Positions 48,928 to 60,500 of a stretch of 64,000 bases of DNA are shown piece after piece. Source of the DNA: Typha latifolia (lineage: Eukaryota > Streptophyta > Magnoliopsida > Poales > Typhaceae); the NCBI GenBank assembly GCA_019914945.1, contig CM034103.1:2976001-3040000 (forward strand), read 5' to 3'. The translations under genes were made by a program, and so were the position numbers. The notes beneath the pieces were generated by a model. It was not told where the DNA came from, did not search any database, and was given only the letters and a program-made list of their open reading frames with translations. Every line of letters begins with the position of its first letter. The stretch's first letter is position 1.

Positions 48928-49383
48928 TCACTCGGATTTCTGGCCCTCAGGCCCAAGAATCCCGTTAACGACGGATAACCCCACGAGTACCCCAACAGCC
49001 TCCGCTCCGGCCACCGCCCCGGCCTGCACCAGGTCGCCCGCGACCGCGAACTCAACTCCTCCGGCAGCGATCTCCTTCTCCGCCACCGCGATCCCCTCCT
49101 CCACCGCCTTCTCCCCCTCCTTCACGGCCTCCTCCGCCGCCTCCTCAATCTTGGCTAGCTTCTTGCGGATCCCGAAGAGCGGGATATCGGCAGCCGAAGC
49201 CGGAGCGCCTCCGGCGAGAAGCGGGGCGGGGAGGGAGAGGAGGAGGAGGAGCGACTGCCTCCGGCGCAGGAGAGGCGGAGGAGAAGAAGAGGAGGGGACG
49301 GCGAGGCAGCGGACAGTGGGGTGGCGGACAAGAGGGGAAGGGTGGAGGTGGAGGAGGAGGAGAGAGGTCGAAGAGGTCGCCAT
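48928..49383 (-). CDS. Small thylakoid-type protein, single exon
   Basis: A 151-residue frame. The Ser/Leu/Arg-rich start (MATSSTSLLLLHLHPSPLV) fits a chloroplast transit peptide. RRRQSLLLLLSLPAPLLAG and ASAADIPLFGIRKK then look like a thylakoid-transfer signal with an ASA-AD cleavage site near residues 63-65. The mature part is acidic and repetitive in Glu/Ala (KIEEAAEEAVKEGEKAVEEG), followed by a hydrophobic end (AGAVAGAEAVGVLVGLSVVNG) that may be a membrane helix. An arginine triplet precedes the second hydrophobic stretch, but not a standard twin-arginine motif. The start is placed at 49383, not the upstream ATG at 49455, because the transit-like sequence begins there. Function unknown. 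I recall similar short plastid proteins. Confidence 0.8.
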   Translation of the reverse strand: MATSSTSLLLLHLHPSPLVRHPTVRCLAVPSSSSPPPLLRRRQSLLLLLSLPAPLLAGGAPASAADIPLFGIRKKLAKIEEAAEEAVKEGEKAVEEGIAVAEKEIAAGGVEFAVAGDLVQAGAVAGAEAVGVLVGLSVVNGILGPEGQKSE

Positions 49384-49645
49384 GCGTAAGATTTCTGATG
49401 GTCCACTCCTACTCGTGGTATGGATGAGGGATTGTGGTTGGAAGACAGAGAACACTGGCCTAATCTTTTATTGAATGACAAATATGCCCTTGTAGAGACA
49501 TAGGTAGAGCTAACCTGTGGCTGTGAGCATTGAGCAATCAATCTTGCGCATGAAGACACTAAACTTCAGTTACTTCAAAGGGTGGAGCATCTCACAAAGT
49601 ACTATTGAGGTTTTATCATAATTAATGATAATGTGTTTGATAATA

Positions 49646-50146
49646 GAAAATTTTGCATTTATCACCCTGGTTTTTTTTTATCTATTTTTAATATTTACAA
49701 ATAAATTCTATGTTCATTAATTATGTACAAAATAAATATCTGGCTGTCATTTAGACATAGGAGAAACAATCTCATACACTTAAATATATATATATATATA
49801 TATATTAGTTTAATTTTCTCTTTTTCTTTTGTTTTAAAACATCTTATTTAAGAAAGGGAAAACAATGCCAAGCCCTAAAAGAAAGAAAAAAGAAGAAGAA
49901 AATAAGAGTATTTTAGAAAAAGAATATTTATAGTCGACAAAATATTTTCCTTTTTATGTCATCTACTCAAAAATTGTTTTAGTATTAACTAACTCAGAAC
50001 ATTTTTTAGTATTAAACTAACTCAGAACATTTATTTTTTTTTGCACATATTTGGTAACACATAAGATTTAATTTATAAATATTGAAAATAGAAGGTATAA
50101 TCCGCATATACGTTAATTGGCATAGTGTTAAATGCAAATTTCACTT
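49646..50146. mobile_element. MITE-like element related to that at 7.1 kb
   Basis: The left end near 49646-49668 (AAATTTTGCATTTATCACCCTG) matches the inverted right end near 50124-50144 (AGTGTTAAATGCAAATTTCAC). The interior shares TTTTTAATATTTACAAAT with 7139-7780. It holds a (TA)n run at 49784-49804. TCAGAACATTT and its surrounding 26 or so bases are directly repeated near 49990-50030. Confidence 0.6.
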
Positions 50147-50361
50147 CGTAGTATTATTGATGCATGAAATTTGCGAGATAAAACTATATTACCTCCTAGG
50201 AGAATCTCTGATATCGTCTGCTCTCAAGCTAAAAAATCAAACAGCCTGAGAACTTCAATTCTGCCCATCACTGCTGCCGAGTAACCTCTTACTGGAACCT
50301 CTGTAACTGCTCAATATCATTCTTAGGGACAAAACCGGGAACAACTTTCGGAGCTTCACTT

Positions 50362-52323
50362 TTATCCACCAGCCCCAGTGAAACATCTTGAATAAATATC
50401 GTACACCTGCTTGAAATCAGCAGCGCTCACTGTCCACACATGCCCCGGCGAGGCATGCGGAAGCCCCGTCTCGACCTCTTCGCACCTCTCCTCCACCGAT
50501 GCCGCCTCCCGGAGCTTCCCTTCCTTCCACAAGCTCTTGACAAGTAAAGTTTTCGTGGCTCCATCCGGAGCCATATCCGAGCTCCTCATTTCCTCGAACA
50601 GCCTCAGTGCAAGGGCCGCCCTCTCTTGCTTGCAGTAAGCTCGAATCAGCACCCGATACATGTACGCATCAGGCTCGAGCCCACATTGCCGCACCATACC
50701 AAACAGCTTGTGGACGCTCTTCAGATCACCAATGCTGGCAAAATATTGCATCAGACCTGAAAAGGTTTGGACGTCAGGAAGAACGCCTTGCAGTAGCATG
50801 TCTTCTAGCAACTCCATTGCCTCGTATCCCCTCCTACACTTGATCATAGTTCGAAGCAAGGAAGAGTACAGCAACAAACGATTCGGCCCCGAGATTGCGC
50901 CGCAAATGGAATCGGCATCCTGGAAGACTCTAATGGCAGCGTCGGCTTTCTTCGACAGGCCAAAGAAGTCGACGACCAACCTGACGGTGGCGAAGGGGAG
51001 TAGTATTCCCTCCGACTTCACCTTGGAGAGAAGACGGTCGACCAATTCGGCGTGCCCGTGCCGGGCGAGGATGGTGATCATCCTCGCGACGGTGTGGCGG
51101 TCGTGGGCAAAGCCTCCCGGTTGGTAGGCAACCCAGCAGAAGAACTCCCACGCCGTCTCGGCCTTCTTGAATGCTCTCAAAAGCTTGCACACGAGCCGGG
51201 AAGTCCATACTAGCTTCGCCGCCTCCAATTCAGCGATCTCCCTCGGATCCCAATCGTCCAAAGCTCTGGCCAGGGCGGTAGGATCGAGCCACGGTTTCAA
51301 ACGAATTCTATCGTTGTCTTCTTCCTCGAAATCACTTCCATCTTCCTCGCCTTCTTCTCCGGTATCGACCGCGTATCCAATTCGCTCATCAGGTGATAAC
51401 TCCTTCATGAACTCGTCAATCCCTTCGCCACGCCCTGCATCCCTCATCCTTGTCATGGCTTCCAGCATTGCGCGCCCAGGAAGGATCCCATCGAAACTCA
51501 TCTCTCTAATCAACACACGGAGTTCGTCGAACCGGGAAGCGGACGAGAAGGCCTCGGCGAGCACGTTGTACTGCTTTGAAGTACGCCGAACTCTCATGGA
51601 AGGCAACAGGAAGAACACCTCCAACGCCGAGTCGAGAAACCCGGAGGACACGAGGTGGTCGATGACGATGGTGTAGGTCCGGGAATTAGGGATCGCCCCT
51701 TCGCGAATCATCTGGGAGAAGGTACCCAACGCGGCGGAGTGATCTCCGGCGGCGGCGTGGAGGCCCATGACGAGGTTGTACGACTCAGCGCAGGGATGGC
51801 CGCGGCGGAGGGAGGGAGAGGAGCGGAGGGAAGACCAGGCAGCGAGGGCTGCGGAGACGTCGCCGGCGGCGGAGAGCCACCTGAGGCGATCCATAGGGGA
51901 AGGAGGGAAGGGGAAGGAATCGAGGAGGGAGACGAGTTCTGCGGGGCACCGAGAGAGGGCGAGGCGCTTGGCGAGGGCGTGGAAGAGGGAATAGTGGGGG
52001 GAGGGGAAGGAGCGGAAGAAGGAGACGGCGGAGTCGAGGGAGGGGGCGCAGCGGAGAGCGTGGACGGCGACGAAGGAGTCAAGGGTAGAGACGGAGGAGG
52101 AGGGGAGGGGAAAGGGTTGAGAGGAGCGAAGGCGGAGGCGGAGGCGGAGGGAATCGATGAGGCGGGCGCGACGGAAGTAGAGGGAGACACGGGTACCGGC
52201 GGCGGAGGTGGAGGTAGAGGAGGAGGAGGAGAAGCGGAAGAGGAGGAGGAGGAGGGAGGAGGTAGAGATGGAGATGGAGATGGGTGGGGTTAAGTTTTGA
52301 GGAGTGAAGAGGAAGAGGCGCAT
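50362..52323 (-). CDS. P-class pentatricopeptide repeat protein, single exon
   Basis: 653 residues from the ATG at 52323. The upstream in-frame ATG at 52443 would add 40 residues of unlike sequence, so I set it aside. The N terminus (MRLFLFTPQNL, then Ser/Thr-rich with arginines) resembles an organelle targeting peptide, mitochondrial or plastid. PPR units are visible at about 179-285 (ESYNLVMGLHAAAGDHSAAL, RTYTIVIDHLVSSGFLDSAL, KQYNVLAEAFSSASRFDEL) and about 490-610 (QTFSGLMQYFASIGDLKSV, YMYRVLIRAYCKQERAAL, TKTLLVKSLWKEGKLREA). Between them is an acidic spacer with EEGEEDGSDFEEEDND. No DYW, E or SMR domain follows, so it is P-class. PPR proteins bind organelle RNA and guide processing, stability or translation. 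The RNA target cannot be read from the sequence. Strong 5' GC bias creates long false frames on the other strand. Confidence 0.9.
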   Translation of the reverse strand: MRLFLFTPQNLTPPISISISTSSLLLLLFRFSSSSSTSTSAAGTRVSLYFRRARLIDSLRLRLRLRSSQPFPLPSSSVSTLDSFVAVHALRCAPSLDSAVSFFRSFPSPHYSLFHALAKRLALSRCPAELVSLLDSFPFPPSPMDRLRWLSAAGDVSAALAAWSSLRSSPSLRRGHPCAESYNLVMGLHAAAGDHSAALGTFSQMIREGAIPNSRTYTIVIDHLVSSGFLDSALEVFFLLPSMRVRRTSKQYNVLAEAFSSASRFDELRVLIREMSFDGILPGRAMLEAMTRMRDAGRGEGIDEFMKELSPDERIGYAVDTGEEGEEDGSDFEEEDNDRIRLKPWLDPTALARALDDWDPREIAELEAAKLVWTSRLVCKLLRAFKKAETAWEFFCWVAYQPGGFAHDRHTVARMITILARHGHAELVDRLLSKVKSEGILLPFATVRLVVDFFGLSKKADAAIRVFQDADSICGAISGPNRLLLYSSLLRTMIKCRRGYEAMELLEDMLLQGVLPDVQTFSGLMQYFASIGDLKSVHKLFGMVRQCGLEPDAYMYRVLIRAYCKQERAALALRLFEEMRSSDMAPDGATKTLLVKSLWKEGKLREAASVEERCEEVETGLPHASPGHVWTVSAADFKQVYDIYSRCFTGAGG

Positions 52324-53111
52324 GGTGATGGCAAGGTCATCGACGCACTTGAGGTGTTCGGAGAAATGAGGGAGAGTAGAAGTTTTATGAAAAATGAAAT
52401 ATGATGATATGAATTTGTACCTCGTTCCAAACAACAATATCATATCGATGTCATTTTAGTTTTACTGTTTTTCGGACAACGAAATTTATTTTTAAGTCAA
52501 TTCGATTACATTTAGAATTGTTTTTTTTTTTTGTTTGATAAGTCAATTCAATTTCGATGTCATTTTAGTTTTACTCACACTTGACAGAATTATAATCGGT
52601 TCATTCTTTACAATATTTATTCTAAATAGTTAGATCGGCATCAAATTATTTTTTTTTCTATTGGTATAGAAAACTTTAATAAAGAAAAATTATTTGATTA
52701 AGGATCAAAATTAATTTTCTAAGGATCATATATTAAAAAAAATAGAAATGAACCTGTCATAATTTACGAGACAAAATATAAATAACTAAATTGTATTTAA
52801 ATTCGACCTTGAATCATTGTTTAATGATCCCAAACAGCGAATTCCGTGAAAGTAAAATTTCAAATCAATTGAATTCCACTGATTTCGTAACTCCAAACAG
52901 GATATACATGAATAAAATTATATAAAATACATATGTTACACAAGCCATAATAAATTGCATTTAGCATTTAAATCACAAATTATAAAAGTTATTTTCTACG
53001 AAACACCAAATAATAATTGCTCCATATTTTCTTCGTCATTAGTGCATACACATTGTGGAATTCAGAGATACATGATCTATGCAAGATTCTCCCCTCAAGC
53101 AATTTCAGTGA

Positions 53112-53144
<33 letters not shown>

Positions 53145-53216
53145 CCCCCACCTTCATCACATTGTCAGCATTGGAAATAAGCTCTGCATATCTTACCCTA
53201 TTATTTTCTTCTTCTC
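52324..53216. other. AT-rich gap with a short direct repeat
   Basis: No gene seen. TCGATGTCATTTTAGTTTTACT occurs at about 52446 and 52554, in DNA that also holds repeated CCAAACAG motifs. It is probably a decayed non-autonomous element. A (TA)n run lies near 53115-53142. Confidence 0.5.
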
Positions 53217-54927
53217 CTAAGACCTCTTCCCTTGAGCCATGCTGACTCGCATAGCTCTACCTTGCATTTCCTGCATGTACATTTAAGCTTCAACAATCCC
53301 ACTTCCATGATAAAAGATATCATAACTGAAATGAAATAGAGAACTACTACTAGTCAGCTAAGAATCAAAAGAAAAAAAAATGTACCACTCCATTGAGGGA
53401 TTCAAGAGCTGCATCCATCTCTTCCTTGGTCTCATAGCATACGAAACCATAACCGCGAGATCGGCCAGTGTCTCCGTCGTAAAGCACTCGAGCTCCGACG
53501 ACGTTACCACACTCTTGAAACACCTCGTTCAGGTTCTCGGATGTAACAGACCATGATAGATTGCCCACAAAGATCTTGTACTCAGTTTCAGGGTACAAGG
53601 GCTCCTTGGGCTTGGGCTTGTCTGAGAAATTCACCCTCAGTGTTCTGCCTCCATATTGCTGAAACAAGAATCTTACCTTGTTCAACAAATTAATTGTTTT
53701 CGCTAACATGAAAATTTACACACAGAAAAAGGAGAGATTACTTACACTTCCATCAAGATTTTGAATGACTGCTTCGCAATCTTCGACGGAGCTCATGGTT
53801 ACAAAAGCAAAGCCTCTACTTCTTCCAGTTTCCCTGTCGTATAGCACCTGCAGATATTCTTGGATCAATGAGTCCTAAGCTAATCAAAGGAGATTTAATC
53901 ATCTGTTGCTTATTGTCATGCCTATGAACTATTTGGTCCTTAGCAAGTAACAAGTTCATATCACTGCAAGAAAAACAGCTTTTTACCGACATTTGTATAT
54001 GTTTAAGCCTAACGTCGAGAATTTTATATATTTAATGGCATCTTCTAAGGTTTACCGGCATTTATAAGCAATAACCGGCTAAATGTCAGAAACTGCCAGC
54101 AATTATCCCAACGTTTTCTGCCAGAATTTACTGCAAGTGCTGATAATATTAGCTTAAAAGTTCATGGCAAATTTATATGGCAATAACAGCAACAGAGAAT
54201 TAAGCGACAGAAGTGGGCTTTAATACAAGCACTTTGATCAGAATTCCTGCATAATCTAAAATCTATTGCAGGAATTGGTAAATCCAGAGTCCTGTCTGTC
54301 AATCTGATATCTCTTGACCTAAATATCAGTTCAATGGATCATACAGCTCCTAGAAGCCATAAATCGAAGCATTCTTTGTACAGTTTGATCAACTAAATAA
54401 ATCCTAAAAAGGTACAATAATCTAGTACTCATCCAATAGTTCAATTATTTTGCATGAAATCTAGTACTTCTATGCATAAATCAATAGATTGATCATTTGA
54501 ACTAGTTAAAGATGGGGGCTACCTCAACCATCTCAGGGCTTGCATACTCTTGAATGATGCCGGCTAACTGGGCACTGTCACAATTGTAAGGCAGGTTACC
54601 AAAATACAGCTTGGTATTTTGCGTGGCGGCCGGCGGCACAACTTCCTCGTCTCCTTCACCACCGTCCTCCGCCACCTCCTCCGCCTCCTCCCCGAGTGCT
54701 GTCGCCGCCTCCTCCTGAGCCACCGCAGCCGAGATCTTTAGCAAATTCCGCCTTTGCAAAGCGACGGGTATCGCCAAATGCTCCATTAAGTGTGTTATGC
54801 TCGGGATGCGCGTGGCTCGAGGGCAAGCGATGCGGAGGACGGCGGGTTCGAGGGAGACGGCCTTCGAGCCGAGATGAGGAGTCATAGTTGTGGAGAAGCA
54901 AGAGCCTAAGGAGGCTGAGGCAGCCAT
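53217..54927 (-). CDS. Chloroplast two-RRM ribonucleoprotein (CP33-like), 4 exons
   Basis: Exons 5' to 3': 54523-54927, 53746-53847, 53386-53658, 53217-53270, joined in phase 0 throughout to 277 residues. The first 65 residues ([17 protein letters not shown]..., Arg/Ser/Ala-rich) look like a plastid transit peptide. An acidic region at about 70-100 follows ([19 protein letters not shown]), typical of the nuclear-encoded chloroplast RNPs. RRM1 begins at about 105 with RNP2 LYFGNL and has RNP1 [11 protein letters not shown]2 begins at about 197 with RNP2 IFVGNL and has RNP1 RGYGFVCY. The tail is MAQGKRS. Such proteins bind many plastid mRNAs and aid their stability, splicing or editing. It is closest in layout to CP33-type proteins, but I cannot assign the exact orthologue. 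Intron 1 carries a CACTA-type transposon remnant. Confidence 0.92.
53961..54180. mobile_element. CACTA-type transposon end in an intron
   Basis: CACTGCAAGAAAAA at 53961 is one base off the CACTACAAGAAAA terminal repeat of plant CACTA (En/Spm) elements. It is followed by ACCGACATTTG and ACCGGCATTTA subterminal-like repeats. The opposite end was not found, so it is a fragment. It sits in intron 1 of the CP33-like gene. Confidence 0.6.
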
Positions 54928-55366
54928 GTTTGGATCAAAATGGAGTGGCAGAGAAGATGTTTGTGGTAATGGCGGAAAGAAGGAAGACGGGTGATGAAGG
55001 TGGGAAAGAAGAGAGAGGTGAGAGGATATAGTTATATGTGGTGAGTGTGGGATGTTTAGGATGACGTGGAGATAGTGTAGGCCAATGGAAAGGGATTACA
55101 ACAGTAAGATAAGGTTACCTTTTCCACCTAGGATTGGCTCTACAATTTTTGGGTCTTATTGGGGTTTTAAGGAAAATAAAATGGGCAGTAAATTGGGTAC
55201 AAATGAACGGTTAATTTTAGTTTCTTTTGCGTATCAATTTTTTTTTCAATCAAAGATAATTATATTATCATAAAAATAATAAAAAATAAAAACAAAGGCA
55301 ATGGATATATAGGGCGATACTTGCATATCTATATAATTTTTTTTAGCTAAATAGGTGGAGGAAAGG

Positions 55367-55971
55367 TGTTGATCATGTTAAAAATTGTCTCAAATTCAGT
55401 TTCAACAAAAATTCAGCATGTTTCAGCATTTCGGTGCCGCGCGTTCGAACGCGCCATGAGGGCGTTCGAACGCGGGCTCAGACAGAGAGCAGACTTTCTG
55501 CAGGCGTTTGAACGGCCCCAGCCGCGTTCGAACGCGAGCCAACCCGAGAGCAGCTGTTTCTGCAGGCATTCGAACGGCCCCCTCCCGCGTTCAAACGCCC
55601 CTTGAGTTTTGCTGGGTTTACATTGGGTGCGTTCGAACGCGCCCCGAGGGCGTTCGAACGCGACACTCAAAAACCCCTTACTATAAATACTAAAAGTTTT
55701 TTTAAGGCAAGTTGTTGGAATAACATTAATGAGGGGTTGAGCCACCATTGTATTGAGAGTGATTGGAGTTCTTAAACCTTTTGTAAGTGAGGGATTTGCA
55801 TAGTAAAGAATATTGCTCCGCCCGTGGACGTAGGCACATCGCCGAACCATGTAAATCTTGTCTCTCTTTCTCTCTCTTTTGTCTCCATTGTTGTCTTGCT
55901 TGGTGTTTGCATATATTAGGATGTTAATCCGAGATTAGAAGTTGCTTAAGACTTTTCTATTACCATTAACA
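55367..55971 (+). mobile_element. Solo-LTR-like element, probably Ty1/copia
   Basis: Candidate ends are TGTTGATC at 55367 and ATTAACA at 55971. Inside are a TATA-like CTATAAATACTA at 55681 and GCCCGTGGACGTAGGCAC near 55818, which I recognise as the R/U5 part of many plant copia LTRs (followed by GCCGAACCATGTAAATC). No internal gag-pol or primer binding site was found beside it. I saw no clear target-site duplication, so the ends are approximate. Confidence 0.55.
55441..55661. repeat. Second GCGTTCGAACGC palindrome array
   Basis: Five perfect copies of the 12-bp palindrome are at 55441, 55462, 55524, 55629 and 55650. Near copies (GCGTTTGAACG, GCATTCGAACG, GCGTTCAAACGC) lie near 55504, 55566 and 55586. 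CTGCAGGC(G/A)TTYGAACGGCCCC is repeated 62 bases apart (55498, 55560), so there is an internal tandem repeat. Near copies mostly differ by C-to-T or G-to-A in CG steps, the expected decay of methylated cytosine. Confidence 0.9.
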
Positions 55972-57234
55972 TCCTTATTGGAGGTTTTCAAGGGTTGCAT
56001 TGAGTTCTCTTTCACTATCCCCATTTGTGATATTTGGGGGTGAAGAAGGTTTTGTTTCCACTACCTTCACCCACTTGGTAGATTTGCACAACATATCACA
56101 ATTTAAGACTAGACATAATAATGATTTAAATGAGATGCTAGTTCTACGCCTTGAGAAAGACAAACTCAATTAGTTCAGTCTTGACATACAATGAAACATA
56201 TATATTAAACACAGACATCTATAAGTACTGGACAACTCCCATGGGTGTAAATAATAAACCCGCCACCTGCACTGGCAAATAAGAGATTAAAAGCCCTAAC
56301 AACAACAACTTGATGAGAAAATGTCTCACTGGAAGGGATACTAACAATTGAGATGAAGCAATTTGGACTCTTATTAGGTTACTTAGCCAAGATTTGGAAT
56401 GATTCAATTGTTACAACCACAGTCCTGAAAATGAGCTGACAAATAGAAATATATAGTTGACCTTGGATCACATTTGCCTTTTGCTTTTATTCCTTAAAAA
56501 ACAGTTTGAGTCAACATTTAATTTAAAAATGGTTAAACTAATGATACGAATGGAGAGTTTATTATTTTTTATTTGATAAATATAGTTACTTTAACTCATG
56601 TCTGTCGCAACTCTCTATTAGAAAAACTAATAGAAAGACTTTTCAAGCAGCAAACTAATATCATGAATGTCTTGAAATGTATAATCTATTTAGTAAACGA
56701 GTTGTATTCGTATACACAACATAATTAATTAGGTAAGTAAAAAATATTGATAGTTAAGCATGTTGAATTAGCTATAATTAAGTGGCTTATTTAGTTAATA
56801 TTTTATAAGCCACTAATATAAGATGTTGAGATGTACCGATTTGTTTTACTTAATTAAATTAAAATATAAATACGAAGACAACTAATTATATAATCGAACT
56901 ATATATATAAGTCGAAAACTGATATTTACATAGCAATAATGACCATTAAATTATATAAGGGTATTTTTGTTAGTTTGAAAGATTGCTAATTAGATTCTAC
57001 TAATCATTACTGTCCATAGAGCGAGACAACTAAAACCACTTAAACCAACGGTCCAGATTTCACATCCGAGCATGACGACGAAGGCAAGTCTAACCCACCA
57101 GAAACGGAAGGACACGTTGCACTCCGACACTAACCCAGAGCGTAGTGATCCAGTACTGTTCCCCCCCGGCGCAAGTTAGCAGCAGCGCACCCCCTCTCGA
57201 ATTCTCGATCGCTTTGTTTAAACTGCGCTGAGCT
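55972..57234. other. Region upstream of the G3BP-like gene
   Basis: No gene recognised. AT-rich with short inverted repeats. The likely promoter and leader of the next gene begin after about 57000. Confidence 0.5.
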
Positions 57235-57250
57235 CGAGAGAGAGAGAGAG

Positions 57251-57300
<50 letters not shown>
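57235..57300. repeat. (GA)n microsatellite in the G3BP-like leader or promoter
   Basis: About 30 GA units with two interruptions, about 275 bases upstream of the ATG at 57574. Confidence 0.9.
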
Positions 57301-57302
<2 letters not shown>

Positions 57303-57573
57303 TAAAGGAAAGAAGAAAGCGAAGAGCAGCGGCATCCCCCGAGGAGAGCTAGAAAGACGAGGAGAGAGAAATATTAGGAAGAATCCGTGGCTTCTATATC
57401 GATCTCCTTTTGTTTCTTTGTCGGGAATACGAGATCAGATCTGTCAAAGCGACTCGATTCTTTCTTCGGATCTCGATCTAGGGAGAGAGCGTTTGCAATC
57501 TAGGGTTTCTTTTGGGTGCTTTCTAGGGATTCGAATTGGGGATTCATCTCGCTGGGGCTCTTCTAGGGCGACA

Positions 57574-60500
57574 ATGGCAGCCATGTTTCCGAGCCAAGTC
57601 AGTGCTGTTCAGGTAAACCCATTGGAAGGGTTTGGGTTGCCTCTGTGTTTGGTTTATTGTTGTTTAAGTTGAGATTTTTGATGCTATTGGTTTGGAAATT
57701 TGTGATCTTTGTAGGTTGGGACTTTTTTTGTGGGTCAGTACTACAATATCCTTCAGCAGCAACCGAGTCTTGTGCATCAGTTCTACAACGAAGCGAGCTC
57801 TATGATGCGTGTCGATGGCGATAGCACGGAGACTGCCTCTGGAATGATGGTATTGTTGATATGCGATTTATTTACTTAATTCTTTTTCCCTTTCATATTG
57901 TGTCTTAACTTACAGTTGTAGCAGATTTCAAAGATGCATCGTTTCTAGTTCCGAAGTTAAATCTGGAGGTCCCTTGTGCGATTTATACACTAAATGTTGT
58001 CAGTGTAATTGATAGTGCCAATTCTGATTATATTTGTGAGAATTATACTCTTTTCATATTTCATTATTTATCTTTGTTAATCTGTTTGATCCGCAATCAT
58101 GTGGATTCAATATTGTTAGGAAATGTACAAGCTGATCTTTAATTGATAAGTCAATGTTTGGGGGGCCGCAGGTCAAGTAGACCAAATTGATCTTCTGACA
58201 TAAGGATAAGATTCCTCTTTTCCTTAAATTACTTGTTATACAATGTTCGTTCAATACTTGAATTGGTTGCTTTCTAGGTCATCAACTATTTATACTTTTC
58301 TCTTTTGGTAATCATAGTAAGTATGCATGTCTACATGTAATTATCTTTTTCCTTGCTAGCAAAATTTGTTTTTGTTTAGTTTCTCAAAATTTCAGATAGT
58401 TTATTTGGAACTTAGATTTTTATTGCCTTGGATTCTGTATTTTACATGATTTCACGTGGCTGCATTGCTAAATGCTAACAAGTTATCCTTTTGCAGCAAA
58501 TCCATTCCCTTATCTTGTCCCTCAATTTTACTGGAATTGAAATCAAAACAGCTCATTTTCTGAATTCATGGGGCGATGGTGTCTTAGTGTTGGTTTCTGG
58601 CCTTGTGCAAACTAGGGAGTACAATGGCAGAAGAAAATTTGTGCAGACATTCTTCCTTGCACCTCAGGAGAAAGGGTATTTCGTTCTCAGTGACTTCTTC
58701 CACTTTCTCGAGGAGGAGCAAATGCATCAGCCAGCCGTATTAGCCCATGAAAGTTTTGAGAACAATTTCAGTGCAGCAAACACAATTTCTGAGGCAGGTA
58801 TGAAGCAATAATAAGTATATGGAATTCACTGCAATCATTGGAAAGATCTATTTCTGTTTCTAATTTTTTTTCCTTTTACAAAATTGCCAGGATTAGTCTG
58901 CTTATTTCCCCTGTTCAGACTTAGACATAACAAATAATTTGTAACTAAATATCAGATTCTTGACAATACTATCATAAAGTTGAGGAGTTCTTGCTACATT
59001 TTCACCTTGTTCTTCCATGGTTGCAAGCTCAACTATAGAAGACTTATTTCATAGAGTTTTAACTAGTTGAAGATCGAGGTTTTCCTAAAGTTCTTTTGTC
59101 AAAATTTCTCTACGTATTTCCCTAAGCCCCTCATGTTATTTTTTATATTTTTTTGGCTTCTTTATTTCTTCTCTTTAAATTTCATTATAATTGGCTCATG
59201 TAGTTACTACGATGGGTGTTTTAATTTACAAATAATTAGCACCTGTCGATATATTTGATTCTCCTCTTGATATTTCTTCTTTCGTTTTCTTTTCTCGATA
59301 TTTTATTTTGCTTAGTGGAATTTATCGTCCATTTGCCTTCTAGAGAGATCATTCTTGCACATGTTATTTAATAGAATGCTAGGGTTTCATGTAGCTGTTA
59401 TCTGTTAATATCCATATATTTATTCCCTATTAGTAGCATCATTGGTCTTCTTTTCTTGCTATTGATTTTCTGAGTATCCCTCTTTAATGATTTAGATCCT
59501 ATATCCCAGAAAAATTAGCAAGACTTAAACTTGTCTGGCCTTTGTAGCTTCTTGGCTGCAATTTGTAAGGATCATTAAATTATAGAAATCAGGAAGAGAA
59601 AAGAGACGAGCAAGCAGGCGTAATCTGATTAATTATATATTCAGTATTATTAAGTTTAGCTACTGCATGTTGTTTAAGATTCTTGCAGTGATATAGACTG
59701 CAGTCCACACACTCACTTAGGCAATGGCTAATATGCATTTGGTCTCTTATAGTGGATTAGGCATGTATTATAGATAAGAAGAATTGAGTAGGGACTTTGA
59801 CCTTAAATATTATCTACAAGAATTGTATATTTGTTTATTCATCATTTTATAGCAGCTAATAAAATTATATGAGCTCTGCTCCCTAGACACTTCAATAGTT
59901 TGATATTATCCTTGTTTAGTGAGATATCTTTTTGAGAAATGGGGAAGGACTCCAAGCGTACTACATCTTAACTCAAAAGTATGTCCTGAGTTAAGTTTTA
60001 ACTTCGTCATCTTGTTTTCTAAATCCATAAATTTCCTTACCTAAATATTCTTAAATTCTTAATAAGTTTTAACTCCTTTTACATATATTTTTCTTTATTG
60101 CACAAGAGCCTTTTTATGCACCCATCTACCATATTTGTGCATGCCACATTTTTGGCCCATCCATTTCTGCTATCAGTTACTTACTATTAGAAAAAATCTT
60201 GCTGTTGGCAGTTTCCGATTATGCACACCAAGCAGAAAGCCAGAGCAAGGACATTGCTGTTCCAGTCCAGGAAGAAGAAAGTGATACAATCAATGAGTAC
60301 TTCCCTGAGCCTCAGCAGGAAGTTTCCGAATCTGATAACTTTGTAGACGAATCCCCTGCCGAGGAGCCTGTTGCGTCTCTTCCAAGTGTGACTATCACAA
60401 CACGGGATCCACCAGCTGTTCCCCTAGAGGAACCTGTAGGAGAACTGCCAAAGCAAACATATGCTTCCATTGTACTTATCGCTCCTCACGCACATATAAT

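Noticed and set aside
51655..52293. 212-codon Gly/Glu-rich plus-strand frame
   Set aside because: It is antisense to the Ser/Pro/Leu-rich start of the PPR gene. High GC content removes stop codons on the other strand, and no domain is present.
55441..55661. CRISPR-like array
   Set aside because: Repeats are 12-bp palindromes with irregular spacing in a plant nuclear LTR-like element. There are no cas genes or uniform spacers.
57418..57573. N-terminal extension of the G3BP-like protein
   Set aside because: The in-frame ATG at 57418 adds 52 residues with no family likeness, while NTF2-domain G3BP proteins normally start a few residues before the NTF2 fold, as does the ATG at 57574.
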